Part shown: piece after piece, positions 16,269 through 25,453 of the stretch
How positions within the stretch are numbered: position 1 is the first letter of the stretch
Layout of the letters: each line of letters starts with the position of its first letter
Assembly (NCBI GenBank): GCA_963718105.1
Contig: OY970352.1
Coordinates: 4,154,001-4,218,000 of the forward strand
Length of the DNA: 64,000 nt
Source: DASYKT01 sp963718105
GTDB lineage: Bacteria > Acidobacteriota > Blastocatellia > Pyrinomonadales > Pyrinomonadaceae
Direction of reading: 5' to 3'
Notes under the pieces: generated by a model
Database searches by the model: none
Told to the model about the DNA's origin: nothing
Seen by the model: the letters and a program-made list of their open reading frames with translations, nothing else
Program-made: the position numbers and the translations under genes

Positions 16269-19200
16269 TTACGGCATCCAAAAATCTCTCGGATATAGCC
16301 GGTACAATTTCGTATCGGCGCCTTCTACCGATCTCAGGTACGCTTCATAGGCGGCCATTTGTTTTTCCGGGCCGATGACAAAAAAGTTTGATCCGGCCAC
16401 GTCTTTGCCGCGCATGCCGTAACCGGGAAACACGCGTTCATAGACACGGTCTTTTCGTTTGAACAATTCCGCGGAAAGGTTAGGAATTTTTCTTGCCTCT
16501 AATATCGCGCGGCGAAAACGCGAGACCACTTCGGGCGTAAAGCCGTCAGCCATATTGCTCGCCATCGCTTCGCCGCGAGCCTCATACGGAGAAGAAGCGC
16601 GCGAATTAAAAGCCAGCGCGGTCACATATTCACTAAGCGGAGTATCCAGCGGGCGTTTTACTTCGCCCATGGCAAAGCGCAGGGTCTGCGGTATCTCCGG
16701 AGTTCGCTCCGCGTAGTAACCCATCAGGCCGGTTCCCGCGCTGCTCGAAATTCCGTTGCTGTAGGCCAGCCCGGCGCCGATAGTTTTAGAGAATACTGCG
16801 TGCGCCCCGGCGCCCGAGTAGAGCTTGGAAGCAAGAAAATCCAGGATCTTATCGCGGTCGTTATAATCGGCGTAATTCACCAGTGTCGCGCTGTTGATGA
16901 TCACGCCTCCACCCATGTTCGGCGCCATAAGTCCAACGTATACTGGTTTTGCCGCCCCTTCACCGCGGCCTGACAGGCGCTCTTCGATGCGCCGCGTCGC
17001 GGCAAAATTGGTCCTGGCGTTCTTCGCCGTATCGAAACCGCTGAGCAGGTCCGCAAAGCCGGGTTCGAGTTTTTGCCGCGTCGAGGCCGAGCCGATATAA
17101 AACAGCCGCGCGTCATTTACATTGAGCAAACGGCGGCGAAGCGTCTCCAGTTGCGCCAGGGTTTTTTCCGGCCCTTGCGCAAGGTCCTGCCTCATCTCAT
17201 TGCACAGGTACGCCCAGTCAGCCGCCAGTGAAGTATCGGGAATATCGCCCAGCGTCTGGCTCAGATCATTCGCTGCGGCTTCCGCTAGCTTGCGGGCCGC
17301 GGGCGGCAGCGCGTTCATTTCATCGTAATAAGTTTTCAAACCGGCGCTGATCTTTTCCGCCTGCGCCTTGTCGCCGCCCATGGCGGTAACGAGCGTTTTT
17401 AATTCTTCGCGATTTGCACTAGCTTTTGGGGCAGCGGCGAGTTTTGTTAAATAACCGTCAATGGCTTTGGCATCCGCCGCAGCGCCGGCGTCTTTTAACA
17501 TCCAGCGCAAGCGCATCGCGTTATGCGTCTGCGTCAAAAACGAAGTGGTCGCCAGATACAGCGGCTTATTTTGATTGCGGTAAGCGTCCGCCGGGTTATT
17601 GACCCATGCTTCTTCCGAGGCCTGCATCATGCGGCGCAAACCGCTGAGCTGCTGATCGACGACGTCGCGAATGCGGGGAAGATTTTCCTTGCGCCAGTTA
17701 GGCGCCTGCAGGATAAGCTTCATCCACGCGACCGCGCGCGCCGATTCGGCCGGGTCATTTCCCGAACCCGTCACCTCTAATTCATACCGGTCGGAAGCGG
17801 CAAAGATATCAAATCCCGCGCCGAGGTCCAGGATCTCTTTGCGCAGCATTTCCGACATCTCTTCGTAAGAGAGCGCTTTGCCGTCTTTGATCACGCCGGT
17901 GCTTCGCAGCAGCCCGGGCAGCGAAGAAAGATATACCAGCTCGTTTTCCGGCACGCTGTCTAACCGCAGCGCCAACCCGCTGGTCGCGCCCGTCATGTTG
18001 TCAAAGGTCGATGCGCCCAGCTTTACTTTGCCGATCATCGACTCTTTGTAATCGATCTGATCGTCTAAGGTCAGCGGCGGATTTTCGATGAATTTTGCCG
18101 TGCTTCCCTGTTCCAGTTTTTCCAGCTCCGCGGTGGTCCCGTCGTATTCCGCCTTGTATTTTCTAATGGCTTCCTGATCGTCGCTCACGCCGTATTTTGT
18201 TTTCAATCCGGCCACTTCCGCATCGGCGCGCGCCTTGCGGGCCTGCTGCTCTTGCTGGATCAAAGCGGGGTTGGCTTTGCCCACCGCGCCGTAAGGTTTG
18301 GTTTCGGCAAACTTCCATTTCGCCAGGTAATCGCGCCAGAAATTTTTCCCGCTCGCCAGCAGCGCCTCGGCCTTTGCCATTGCCGGTTTCATCGTTACCG
18401 ACTTGCGAAAATCATTTTCGGTGTTGAGATAACGCGTCTGCCACAGCCAGCCGTAGCCGTTGCCGCCATTGCGAAAACCGAATCCCGGCGGCGTGTTGAC
18501 GAATTTGGAAAGCGAGCGGCGATAGTTCGTCAAAGAGTTGCGAAAACGGTCGTTAAATTCTTTTAGCTCCGGCGAACCGTCTTTGAAAGCCGCAATGCGC
18601 GCAAATTCTTCCGTGATCTTTTGCCTTACCTGGGTCGCCTTGTCCGTGGTCAGGTTGGCGGTGGGCACATCCGTCAATACCACCCAGACGGGAAAGCCGG
18701 GCGAATCGTCGATGTAGCTATAGACATTTTGCGCGCCCGTATCCATCTCGCGCGTTTTACTGTCGATGAATTTTTTATAGAGATTGGTATTGGCGTCGCC
18801 GGCAAAAACACCGAGGAAATTATCCAGCAAAAGCTTTTCCGAAAGATCCAGTTTCTGGGTAGCCGGGTAAGTGAAATACATCGACGAAGGCTGCTGCGCA
18901 TTTTCGCTGGGAAATTCGATCGTGCGGATCGTGCCCGGCTCCGCCGATCTGGGCGCGGGCAGTTTATCGACTGACATATAATCGCGCTTTTCCGATTTTG
19001 GTTCGGCCGCCGTAAAAGCGGCGTCCATCCGAGTCAGCACGGTCTCCAGCGTCATATCTTTCGGCACCGAAACCACCGCGCCCATATTTCCCAGGTGATA
19101 ATTTGCTTCGTGATAGCGCTTGATATCGTCGGCGGTCATTTTGCGAATGCCGTCCGGCGTGCCCCCGGCATTAAACGACAACGGGTGCGCATCGCCATAG

Positions 19201-19862
19201 AGCATTCTTAACGACGCATCGTAAAGCCGGTAATCCGGGTTATTAAGCGAGCTGGACATTTCGTTATAGACCGAGCCTTTTTCTTCCAGCCGCAGCGTCT
19301 TGTCGGGATTTTCGGTGACACCCCAGTTGCGCACCTCGCGGCGCACTTCTTCTTCAGTGTAATCCGGGTGCAGCAGCACATCGATCAGCTCCGTGAAAAG
19401 CCCGTAAAACGCTTCGGCGCCGCCCGCCGTGTTGAATTGATAATTCGTGTAGGTCTGGTAAGTGGAAGCATTCGATTGCGTGAGCGACATGCTCTCCCGC
19501 ACATTGATATTGCGCCCCTTGTTACCCTTGCCGATCAGCAGGTGTTCCTGTGTGTGCGGCTCGCCCATATCGGAAACCGTAAAAGTATTGGCGTAAACAT
19601 ACGCCTGCGGCACGGACTGGATCTGCAGCAGGTCAAGCGTAAATCCGGTTTGATGAATAAAACGGCCGCCGATAGGCTTATCCACATCGTCCAGATAAAT
19701 GGCTTCCGTGCGAAAACCGTGGATCACCTGGCCCTTTGTCAGGCTGTCAAAAGGATTTGCGCCGCTTTGGGCACTTTTGGCCAGCGCCAACGGGACCTGG
19801 CCGCAAATAAGCCCGATCAGTAATAAAAATTCCGCGTAAAACGTACGGTTTCTAACGTTCAT
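16269..19862 (-). CDS. Large exported M16-family (insulinase/PreP-like) zinc peptidase
   Basis: A 1197-residue protein with a signal peptide (MNVRNRTFYAEFLLLIGLI...ALAKS). The inverted zinc motif HxxEH is His103-Thr-Gln-Glu106-His107, and a downstream acidic helix (EEEVRREVRNW, about 175-185) would supply the third ligand. The size and the layout of four M16 modules, active site first and inactive halves after, resemble the M16C presequence-protease group, which degrades short unstructured peptides. The C-terminal half carries the degraded domains typical of that group. It probably acts in the periplasm. No partner gene lies next to it. Confidence 0.9.
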   Translation of the reverse strand: MNVRNRTFYAEFLLLIGLICGQVPLALAKSAQSGANPFDSLTKGQVIHGFRTEAIYLDDVDKPIGGRFIHQTGFTLDLLQIQSVPQAYVYANTFTVSDMGEPHTQEHLLIGKGNKGRNINVRESMSLTQSNASTYQTYTNYQFNTAGGAEAFYGLFTELIDVLLHPDYTEEEVRREVRNWGVTENPDKTLRLEEKGSVYNEMSSSLNNPDYRLYDASLRMLYGDAHPLSFNAGGTPDGIRKMTADDIKRYHEANYHLGNMGAVVSVPKDMTLETVLTRMDAAFTAAEPKSEKRDYMSVDKLPAPRSAEPGTIRTIEFPSENAQQPSSMYFTYPATQKLDLSEKLLLDNFLGVFAGDANTNLYKKFIDSKTREMDTGAQNVYSYIDDSPGFPVWVVLTDVPTANLTTDKATQVRQKITEEFARIAAFKDGSPELKEFNDRFRNSLTNYRRSLSKFVNTPPGFGFRNGGNGYGWLWQTRYLNTENDFRKSVTMKPAMAKAEALLASGKNFWRDYLAKWKFAETKPYGAVGKANPALIQQEQQARKARADAEVAGLKTKYGVSDDQEAIRKYKAEYDGTTAELEKLEQGSTAKFIENPPLTLDDQIDYKESMIGKVKLGASTFDNMTGATSGLALRLDSVPENELVYLSSLPGLLRSTGVIKDGKALSYEEMSEMLRKEILDLGAGFDIFAASDRYELEVTGSGNDPAESARAVAWMKLILQAPNWRKENLPRIRDVVDQQLSGLRRMMQASEEAWVNNPADAYRNQNKPLYLATTSFLTQTHNAMRLRWMLKDAGAAADAKAIDGYLTKLAAAPKASANREELKTLVTAMGGDKAQAEKISAGLKTYYDEMNALPPAARKLAEAAANDLSQTLGDIPDTSLAADWAYLCNEMRQDLAQGPEKTLAQLETLRRRLLNVNDARLFYIGSASTRQKLEPGFADLLSGFDTAKNARTNFAATRRIEERLSGRGEGAAKPVYVGLMAPNMGGGVIINSATLVNYADYNDRDKILDFLASKLYSGAGAHAVFSKTIGAGLAYSNGISSSAGTGLMGYYAERTPEIPQTLRFAMGEVKRPLDTPLSEYVTALAFNSRASSPYEARGEAMASNMADGFTPEVVSRFRRAILEARKIPNLSAELFKRKDRVYERVFPGYGMRGKDVAGSNFFVIGPEKQMAAYEAYLRSVEGADTKLYRLYPRDFWMP

Positions 19863-20016
19863 TTACTTGTCTCCTGCTGTTTTAGAAAGTTTCAGATAGT
19901 AAACACTTCAAATCGGATCTTTATGACAGATGTTACTTGTTGTTTTTACGCTGCTTTACGGGCTTTTGTTTCTGCTTGTAAAGAGCCGGGCGTGTCGCTG
20001 GCTTAATGGCTTTTTT

Positions 20017-20275
20017 AAGAGCGGGCGCAAGCAACCCTTCCCGACCTGAGAGACACCCTACTTGAACGATAGATATTAAAGCTCAACTAATTTGCAGTCC
20101 GGAAGGGCCGCTTGCGCCCGCTCTTACTTCTTAGTCCCGTAGGGACGTTATATTTATAGATGCACGCCCCTTGGGAATGATTCTTTGAGTTCCATTAGCG
20201 TCCCTACGGGACTAAGCCGAAATGTTTGACAGAAGAACCCGGTTACGGCTACAGAAAGCGCTCCGGTTCTGACTC
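20017..20275. repeat. Cluster of inverted repeats in a 490-base gene-free stretch
   Basis: Between 19863 and 20352 no gene is visible. It holds one inverted pair with AAGAGCGGGCGCAAGC (20017-20043 and 20100-20125), a second with TTAGTCCCGTAGGGACG (20131-20147 and 20199-20216), and a degraded relative of the 922-1038 element at about 20235-20275. Confidence 0.7.
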
Positions 20276-20352
20276 CATCTCCATCAACCATCACCCAAAC
20301 TGTATTTTTTCGCCGGAAAAGCTTACATTATTAAGTTTGTTGGTCTAACCAA

Positions 20353-21330
20353 ATGGAAACGAAGCCTGAAATATCACTTTTCCTGCCCGTCCTGGACGAA
20401 GAAGAAAATCTGCCGCTGATGCATCAGAAGATCGCGGCGGCGCTCGACGCGCTCGGCAAACCGGCCGAGGTCATTTATGTCGACGACGGTTCGGCGGATA
20501 AAAGCCTCGCGGTCCTGAAAGAAATAGCGGCCGGCGACGAGCGCGTGCGCGTGATCTCTCTGCGCCGCAATTACGGCCAGACAGCGGCGATGTCCGCCGG
20601 CATAGACGCGGCGCGCGGCGAAATTCTGATCCCGATGGACGCCGATCTGCAAAACGACCCGGCCGATATCGCCCGCCTGCTGGAAAAGCTTGACGAGGGT
20701 TACGACGTTGTTTCCGGTTGGCGCAAGAACCGCCAGGACAAGATGCTGACGCGCAAGATCCCTTCGCAGATCGCCAACAAGATAATTTCCTGGATCGGCG
20801 GCGTTCACCTGCACGATTACGGCTGCTCGCTCAAAGCCTATCGCCGCGAAGTGCTGCAGGACGTAAAACTCTATGGAGAGATGCACCGCTTTATCCCGAT
20901 CTATGCCAGTTGGGCCGGCGCCCGCGTCACGGAAATCCCCGTCGAGCACCACGCCCGCACGATGGGCAAATCCAAGTACGGCCTTTCGCGCACGGTCAAG
21001 GTCGTCTTCGATCTGATCACCATCAAATTCATGGCCGAATATCACACTAAACCGATCTATGTTTTCGGCACCTGCGGCCTGATCGCATTTTTTGTTTCCA
21101 TCCTCGCCGGGCTCTACGCGGTCGTCTTAAAACTTTCGCGCTACATCGGCCTGCCCGAACGCTATCATGCGGACTTTGTCGAAACTCCGCTGCCGGTGCT
21201 GTGCATCGTTATGTTTGCCATCGCCGTCCAATTCTTCCTGATGGGTCTGCTGGCGGAATTACTCGTGCGCACCTATCACGAATCGCAGGACAAGGCGATC
21301 TATGCCGTGCGTGAGAAGATAGGTTTCTAA
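20353..21330 (+). CDS. Polyprenyl-phosphate-type glycosyltransferase, family 2
   Basis: A 325-residue membrane-associated GT2. The GT-A nucleotide-binding region is EVIYVDDGSADKS (about 38-50), the DxD-like site is PMDADLQNDP (about 93-102), and the acceptor loop includes DYGCSLKAYRREV. Two C-terminal transmembrane helices (about 235-258 and 275-300) match the DPM1/ArnC/GtrB type that moves a sugar from a nucleotide to undecaprenyl phosphate. The sugar cannot be told from sequence. Confidence 0.92.
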   Translation: METKPEISLFLPVLDEEENLPLMHQKIAAALDALGKPAEVIYVDDGSADKSLAVLKEIAAGDERVRVISLRRNYGQTAAMSAGIDAARGEILIPMDADLQNDPADIARLLEKLDEGYDVVSGWRKNRQDKMLTRKIPSQIANKIISWIGGVHLHDYGCSLKAYRREVLQDVKLYGEMHRFIPIYASWAGARVTEIPVEHHARTMGKSKYGLSRTVKVVFDLITIKFMAEYHTKPIYVFGTCGLIAFFVSILAGLYAVVLKLSRYIGLPERYHADFVETPLPVLCIVMFAIAVQFFLMGLLAELLVRTYHESQDKAIYAVREKIGF

Positions 21331-21385
21331 CTATTAACTGCGTGCTATGAACTGTTAACTATCACTAGTAGTTTCTAAAATTGAT

Positions 21386-22867
21386 ATGTTCACCAGAAAA
21401 CCATTTTTTGCTTTAACTGCTTTAGCGATAATATTTCCGGCCTTAGTTTCGGCTCAGCAACAAGCTCGCATCGACAACTCGCTTGAAGCTCGGATCAAGC
21501 GCATCGAGAATGGCCTGCTCCCGCAGATCATTTTCAACGGCGAGATAAAACTGATGACGATCGCCGAGCGATTGGCGCACCATAAAAATCCTGGCATCAG
21601 CATAGCCGTTATCAATAATAATAAGATCGAATGGGCGCGCGGTTACGGATTTGTCGAAAGCGGAAAGCCTGCGCCCGTCACTCCGCAAACTCTTTTCCAG
21701 GCGGCTTCGATCAGCAAACCGGTCGCGGTGGTGGGAGCGCTGCGCATGGTCGAGGCCGGGCGGCTCTCGCTGGACGAGGACGTGAACAAAAAACTGACTT
21801 CGTGGAAAGTGCCGGACAATGAATTTACCGCCACCGAAAAAGTGACCCTGCGCCGGCTTGCCACCCACAGCGCCGGGCTGACCGTGCACGGTTTTGATGG
21901 TTACAAAATGGGCGGCGTCCTGCCTGCGATCAATCAAATATTGAATGGCGAAAGCCCGGCCAACTCGCCGGCAGTGCGCGTCGATTACATTCCCGGCAGC
22001 CGCTCACGCTACTCGGGCGGCGGCCTGACCGTCCTTCAACTGCTGATGAGTGATACTGCGAATAAAGCATTTCCCGAACTGATGAACGACCTGGTGCTGA
22101 GCCGCATCGGGATGAAGAACAGCACTTACGAGCAGCCTCTTCCGGCCCGGCTCCAGGCGCAGGCCGCCGTCGGCCATGACAGCGAAGGCCGGCCGATCGA
22201 GGGCAAATGGCACGTTTATCCTGAGATGGCTGCCGCCGGACTATGGACCACTCCGACCGATCTGGCGCTGCTTACGATTGAAGTTCAGAAAGCGAACCTT
22301 GGCCAGTCGAAAAAAGTTTTGTCGCAAATGACGGCCAAACAGATGCTGACCTACCAGATCGACGAAGCCGGCCTGGGCTTTTTCCTCAAAGGCCGCCCGG
22401 TTCCTTTCCGCCTCAGTCACAACGGTGCTAACGAGGGTTTTCGCTGTATCCTGGTTGGCTACTTCGACCGCGGCCAGGGTGCGGTCATTATGACAAATTC
22501 CGATAATGGCTCAGACCTGATGATGGAACTCCTGCGCGCTGTCGCCGCCGAATACGGCTGGGATGACCTAAAACCGGACGACCGCAAACTGGTTACCGTT
22601 AGCGAAGACGTTCTTAAAACCTATGTCGGAGAATATCAAGCTCCGGAGAACGGCCCGCGCTTTACCGTGACACTCGAAGGCGGCAAACTTTTTATTCAGC
22701 AGACGCAGCGCGCCAAACTCGAACTTTTCGCGGAAACCGAGAATACGTTTTACTTTATGCTTCCCGGTCCCGGGCGGTTTGTTTTCTCGAAGAACGCAGA
22801 AGGCAACATCGATAAACTGATCTTGCGGCAGGGCGCTAACGAACGTCAGGCAGCAAAGGTGAAATAA
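21386..22867 (+). CDS. Exported serine hydrolase, beta-lactamase class C (S12) family
   Basis: A 493-residue protein with signal peptide (MFTRKPFFALTALAIIFPALVSA). The SxxK motif is Ser108-Ile-Ser-Lys111, with Tyr209-Ser-Gly as the YxN equivalent and a C-terminal HNGANEGF segment as the KTG-like element. The last about 100 residues form a beta-rich C-terminal domain. Family members are esterases, D-aminopeptidases or penicillin-binding-related enzymes; the lack of a canonical YxN makes strong beta-lactamase activity unlikely. It ends 30 bases before asnB. Confidence 0.88.
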   Translation: MFTRKPFFALTALAIIFPALVSAQQQARIDNSLEARIKRIENGLLPQIIFNGEIKLMTIAERLAHHKNPGISIAVINNNKIEWARGYGFVESGKPAPVTPQTLFQAASISKPVAVVGALRMVEAGRLSLDEDVNKKLTSWKVPDNEFTATEKVTLRRLATHSAGLTVHGFDGYKMGGVLPAINQILNGESPANSPAVRVDYIPGSRSRYSGGGLTVLQLLMSDTANKAFPELMNDLVLSRIGMKNSTYEQPLPARLQAQAAVGHDSEGRPIEGKWHVYPEMAAAGLWTTPTDLALLTIEVQKANLGQSKKVLSQMTAKQMLTYQIDEAGLGFFLKGRPVPFRLSHNGANEGFRCILVGYFDRGQGAVIMTNSDNGSDLMMELLRAVAAEYGWDDLKPDDRKLVTVSEDVLKTYVGEYQAPENGPRFTVTLEGGKLFIQQTQRAKLELFAETENTFYFMLPGPGRFVFSKNAEGNIDKLILRQGANERQAAKVK

Positions 22868-22897
22868 ACTAACTGACCCCGATACTGGCCACTGACT

Positions 22898-24814
22898 ATG
22901 TGCGGAATAACCGGCTGGGCAAATTTAGACGCTAACACACCATCGCAGACGAGCGATGAGGCCGTGCTGCATTCCCTACATGCGATGTGCGAAGCGATCC
23001 GTCATCGCGGCCCCGATTCCGAGGGGCTGTGGACTGATGCCGGAGTCGCGCTTGGCATGCGTCGGCTTTCAGTGATCGACCTGGCTACCGGAGATCAGCC
23101 GGTTTTTAGCACCGACCGCTCCGTCATCGTGATGATGAACGGCGAGCTCTACAATTACCGCGAGGTCCGTGCCGACCTGCAAAAACGCGGTTATAAATTC
23201 ACGACAAATTCCGACACCGAAATTCTGCCGCATCTTTACTGTGAGTACGGTGACGCGATGCTCGAACACGTCAGCGGGATGTTTGCTTTCGCGCTGTGGG
23301 ACATGCGGAAAAAACGCCTGCTGATAGCGCGCGACCGCTTTGGCGAAAAACCGCTTTATTACGGCGTATTTAACGGCAAGCTGATCTACGGTTCGGAGCC
23401 CAAAACTCTGCTGGCGCACCCGGATGTAAAGGCGGACCTAAACCTTGACGCGCTGCGGTCATTTCTTTCGTTCGATTACGTACCGGCGCCGCAGTCCATC
23501 TACCGGGGGATCAATAAACTTCCCGCCGCCCACAAACTGGTGCTGGAAAACGGCGAGATAAAGATAGAACGCTACTGGTCGCTGAGCTTTAAAAAACCGG
23601 ATGAGACCCCGTCGATAAAAGAGGCTGCCGAGCATTTGAAAGAGCTGCTTTCAGATGCCGTGCGCCGGCAGCTTGTCGCCGATGTGCCGCTGGGCATCCT
23701 GCTTTCCGGCGGTGTCGATTCCTCCACCGTCGCCGCATTCGCGGTGCGCCATGCGACCGAAACCGTCAAAACTTTTTCCATCGGTTTTGAAGAAGACTCT
23801 TTTGACGAATCGAAATATGCGCGCGAAGTTTCACGCCATCTCGGCACCGAGCATTACGAGGACCGTTTAAGCGTCGACACGGCGGCGGAACTTACGGCTG
23901 AGATCGGACAATGGCTGGACGAACCGCTCTCTGACGGTTCGCTGCTGCCGACATTTTTACTCGCGCGTTTTGTGCGCCGGCATGTGACGGTCGCGCTGGG
24001 CGGTGACGGCGGCGATGAAATTTTTGCCGGCTATCCGACATATTACGGCCACCGCATGGCGCAGATCTACGACCGCGTTCCGCGTATCTTGCGCAATGGC
24101 GTGATCGCGCCGCTGGTAAATAGTTTGCCGGTCAGTTCGAAAAATCTTTCGCTGGATTACAAGGCGAAGCGTTTTATCCGGGCGGCAAATTACGATCCCG
24201 TCACGCGCCATCACTCCTGGTTCGGTTCGTTTTCTATCGATGCACAAAAACAATTACTGACGAATGATGTTCTTGAGAATACTTCTTCCGATATTTACCG
24301 CGGCGCGAAAGATCTGCTCGCAACCTGCGACGCCGAAAACCGTGTCGAGCAGATGCAGTTTCTCGACATGAATTTCTACATGGCGGAAGATATTTTGACC
24401 AAGGTCGATCGCGCTGCGATGGCGGTATCGCTCGAAACCCGGGCGCCGTTTCTCGACCCGCGCGTGGCGGAGTACGCCGCGAAACTTCCGCCTGGTTACA
24501 AATTGCATGGCAGTAAAGGGAAGTACATCCTCAAAGAAGCAGTGAAGGACCTGCTGCCGAAAAGTATTTTGCATCGGCCGAAGAAAGGATTTGGAATTCC
24601 CGTTGCGCAGTGGCTGCGCGGCCGGCTTAATCCGCTGATGAATGACCTGTTGTCTCCGGAAAGACTGAAAACACAGGGTTTATTTAACCCGCTATATGTG
24701 CAAGAACTTATCTCCGAACATGAAAAAAGCGTCGCAAGCCATCATAAGGAACTCTGGACTCTGTTGGTCTTTCAGCTTTGGTACGACAATTTTTTAAACC
24801 GGAAAACGGTTTAG
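22898..24814 (+). CDS. asnB: Asparagine synthase (glutamine-hydrolysing)
   Basis: A 638-residue two-domain enzyme. The N-terminal glutaminase starts at Cys2 (MCGITGWAN), with RHRGPDSEG and MMNGELYNYREVR. The C-terminal synthetase carries the PP-loop LLSGGVDSSTV (about 268-278), and then GGDGGDEIFAGYPTY. It makes asparagine from aspartate, ATP and glutamine; paralogues of this length also act in surface-polysaccharide clusters, where they amidate other acids, and the nearby GT2 gene makes that alternative possible. Ends in a hairpin repeat. Confidence 0.92.
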   Translation: MCGITGWANLDANTPSQTSDEAVLHSLHAMCEAIRHRGPDSEGLWTDAGVALGMRRLSVIDLATGDQPVFSTDRSVIVMMNGELYNYREVRADLQKRGYKFTTNSDTEILPHLYCEYGDAMLEHVSGMFAFALWDMRKKRLLIARDRFGEKPLYYGVFNGKLIYGSEPKTLLAHPDVKADLNLDALRSFLSFDYVPAPQSIYRGINKLPAAHKLVLENGEIKIERYWSLSFKKPDETPSIKEAAEHLKELLSDAVRRQLVADVPLGILLSGGVDSSTVAAFAVRHATETVKTFSIGFEEDSFDESKYAREVSRHLGTEHYEDRLSVDTAAELTAEIGQWLDEPLSDGSLLPTFLLARFVRRHVTVALGGDGGDEIFAGYPTYYGHRMAQIYDRVPRILRNGVIAPLVNSLPVSSKNLSLDYKAKRFIRAANYDPVTRHHSWFGSFSIDAQKQLLTNDVLENTSSDIYRGAKDLLATCDAENRVEQMQFLDMNFYMAEDILTKVDRAAMAVSLETRAPFLDPRVAEYAAKLPPGYKLHGSKGKYILKEAVKDLLPKSILHRPKKGFGIPVAQWLRGRLNPLMNDLLSPERLKTQGLFNPLYVQELISEHEKSVASHHKELWTLLVFQLWYDNFLNRKTV

Positions 24815-24878
24815 AGTTCAAACTTCAGTTTGTCTTTGATCATGAAAATAAGACAAGCTGAAGCTTGAACTCTGAACC
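24809..24878. repeat. Hairpin repeat, TTTAGAGTTCAAACTT family, copy 2
   Basis: Arms GTTTAGAGTTCAAACTTCAG and CTGAAGCTTGAACTCTGAAC; the changes in each arm compensate (CTTCAG with CTGAAG versus CTTTAG with CTAAAG in copy 1). It overlaps the asnB stop codon and separates it from a convergent GNAT gene, ending in a T run. Confidence 0.8.
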
Positions 24879-24883
24879 GTTTT

Positions 24884-25387
24884 TTACCGCTTTATCCCGT
24901 ACACATAAAACTTTCCCTGTTCGTCATATTCCGTGCGCACCACATTCATCCCGCATTTTTCCAGCACGCGCCTCGAAGCTTCGTTGCCGGTATCGACGGT
25001 GGCATAAACCGCGTCCAGTTTTAATTCATCAAAGCCGTAAGCGGCCAGGCGCAACGCGATCTCCGTGGCGAAACCTTTGCCCCATTCGTTTTTCGCCAGC
25101 ACATAACCGATCTCCATTTCGTGTTTATACTCGGGCCGCGGGCGAATACTGGCGTTGGCGATAAAGCGGCCGTCTTCCTTTGCCAGCACGGCCCAAATTG
25201 TTTTGATCCCTTTGGGATAGAATTCGTTGACCAGCCGTCGCCATAACGCATCGACCGCCTCGCGGCTCAGCACTCCCTTATCGACGTACTTCATCACCTC
25301 TTCATCGGTAAAAAGCCGCGTGAAATCCGCGCGCAGCTCTTCGCTGTAAAGAGTGAATATCAATCTTTCCGTTTCGAATGTTTCCAT
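24884..25387 (-). CDS. GNAT acetyltransferase, RimJ/RimL type
   Basis: A 167-residue protein starting METFETERLIFTLYS, the typical RimJ/RimL-like opening. The acetyl-CoA site is YVLAKNEWGKGFATEIALR (about 92-110), followed by VYATVDTGNEASRRVLEKCGM (about 126-146). The family acetylates ribosomal proteins, small molecules or antibiotics; target unknown. Its 5' end abuts the terminator of the GWxTD gene. Confidence 0.9.
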   Translation of the reverse strand: METFETERLIFTLYSEELRADFTRLFTDEEVMKYVDKGVLSREAVDALWRRLVNEFYPKGIKTIWAVLAKEDGRFIANASIRPRPEYKHEMEIGYVLAKNEWGKGFATEIALRLAAYGFDELKLDAVYATVDTGNEASRRVLEKCGMNVVRTEYDEQGKFYVYGIKR

Positions 25388-25420
25388 AAATAAAAGCCCC
25401 TGCTTTTTATAGCAGAGGCT
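25388..25420 (-). terminator. Rho-independent terminator of the GWxTD gene
   Basis: On the minus strand AGCCTCTGCTATAAAAAGC followed by AGGGGCTTTTATTT gives a stem of about 9 pairs and a T-rich tail, 34 bases after the GWxTD stop codon. Confidence 0.75.
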
Positions 25421-25453
25421 GTATTTTGACCCGCAAAAAATTTACCCAAAAAT

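Noticed and set aside
17523..18974. Plus-strand frames opposite the M16 peptidase gene
   Set aside because: No motif, no ribosome-binding site, and the minus-strand frame is continuous with clear family features.
19678..19686. TTATCCACA, a perfect DnaA box
   Set aside because: A single copy inside the M16 peptidase gene, with no second box or AT-rich unwinding region nearby; chance occurrence.
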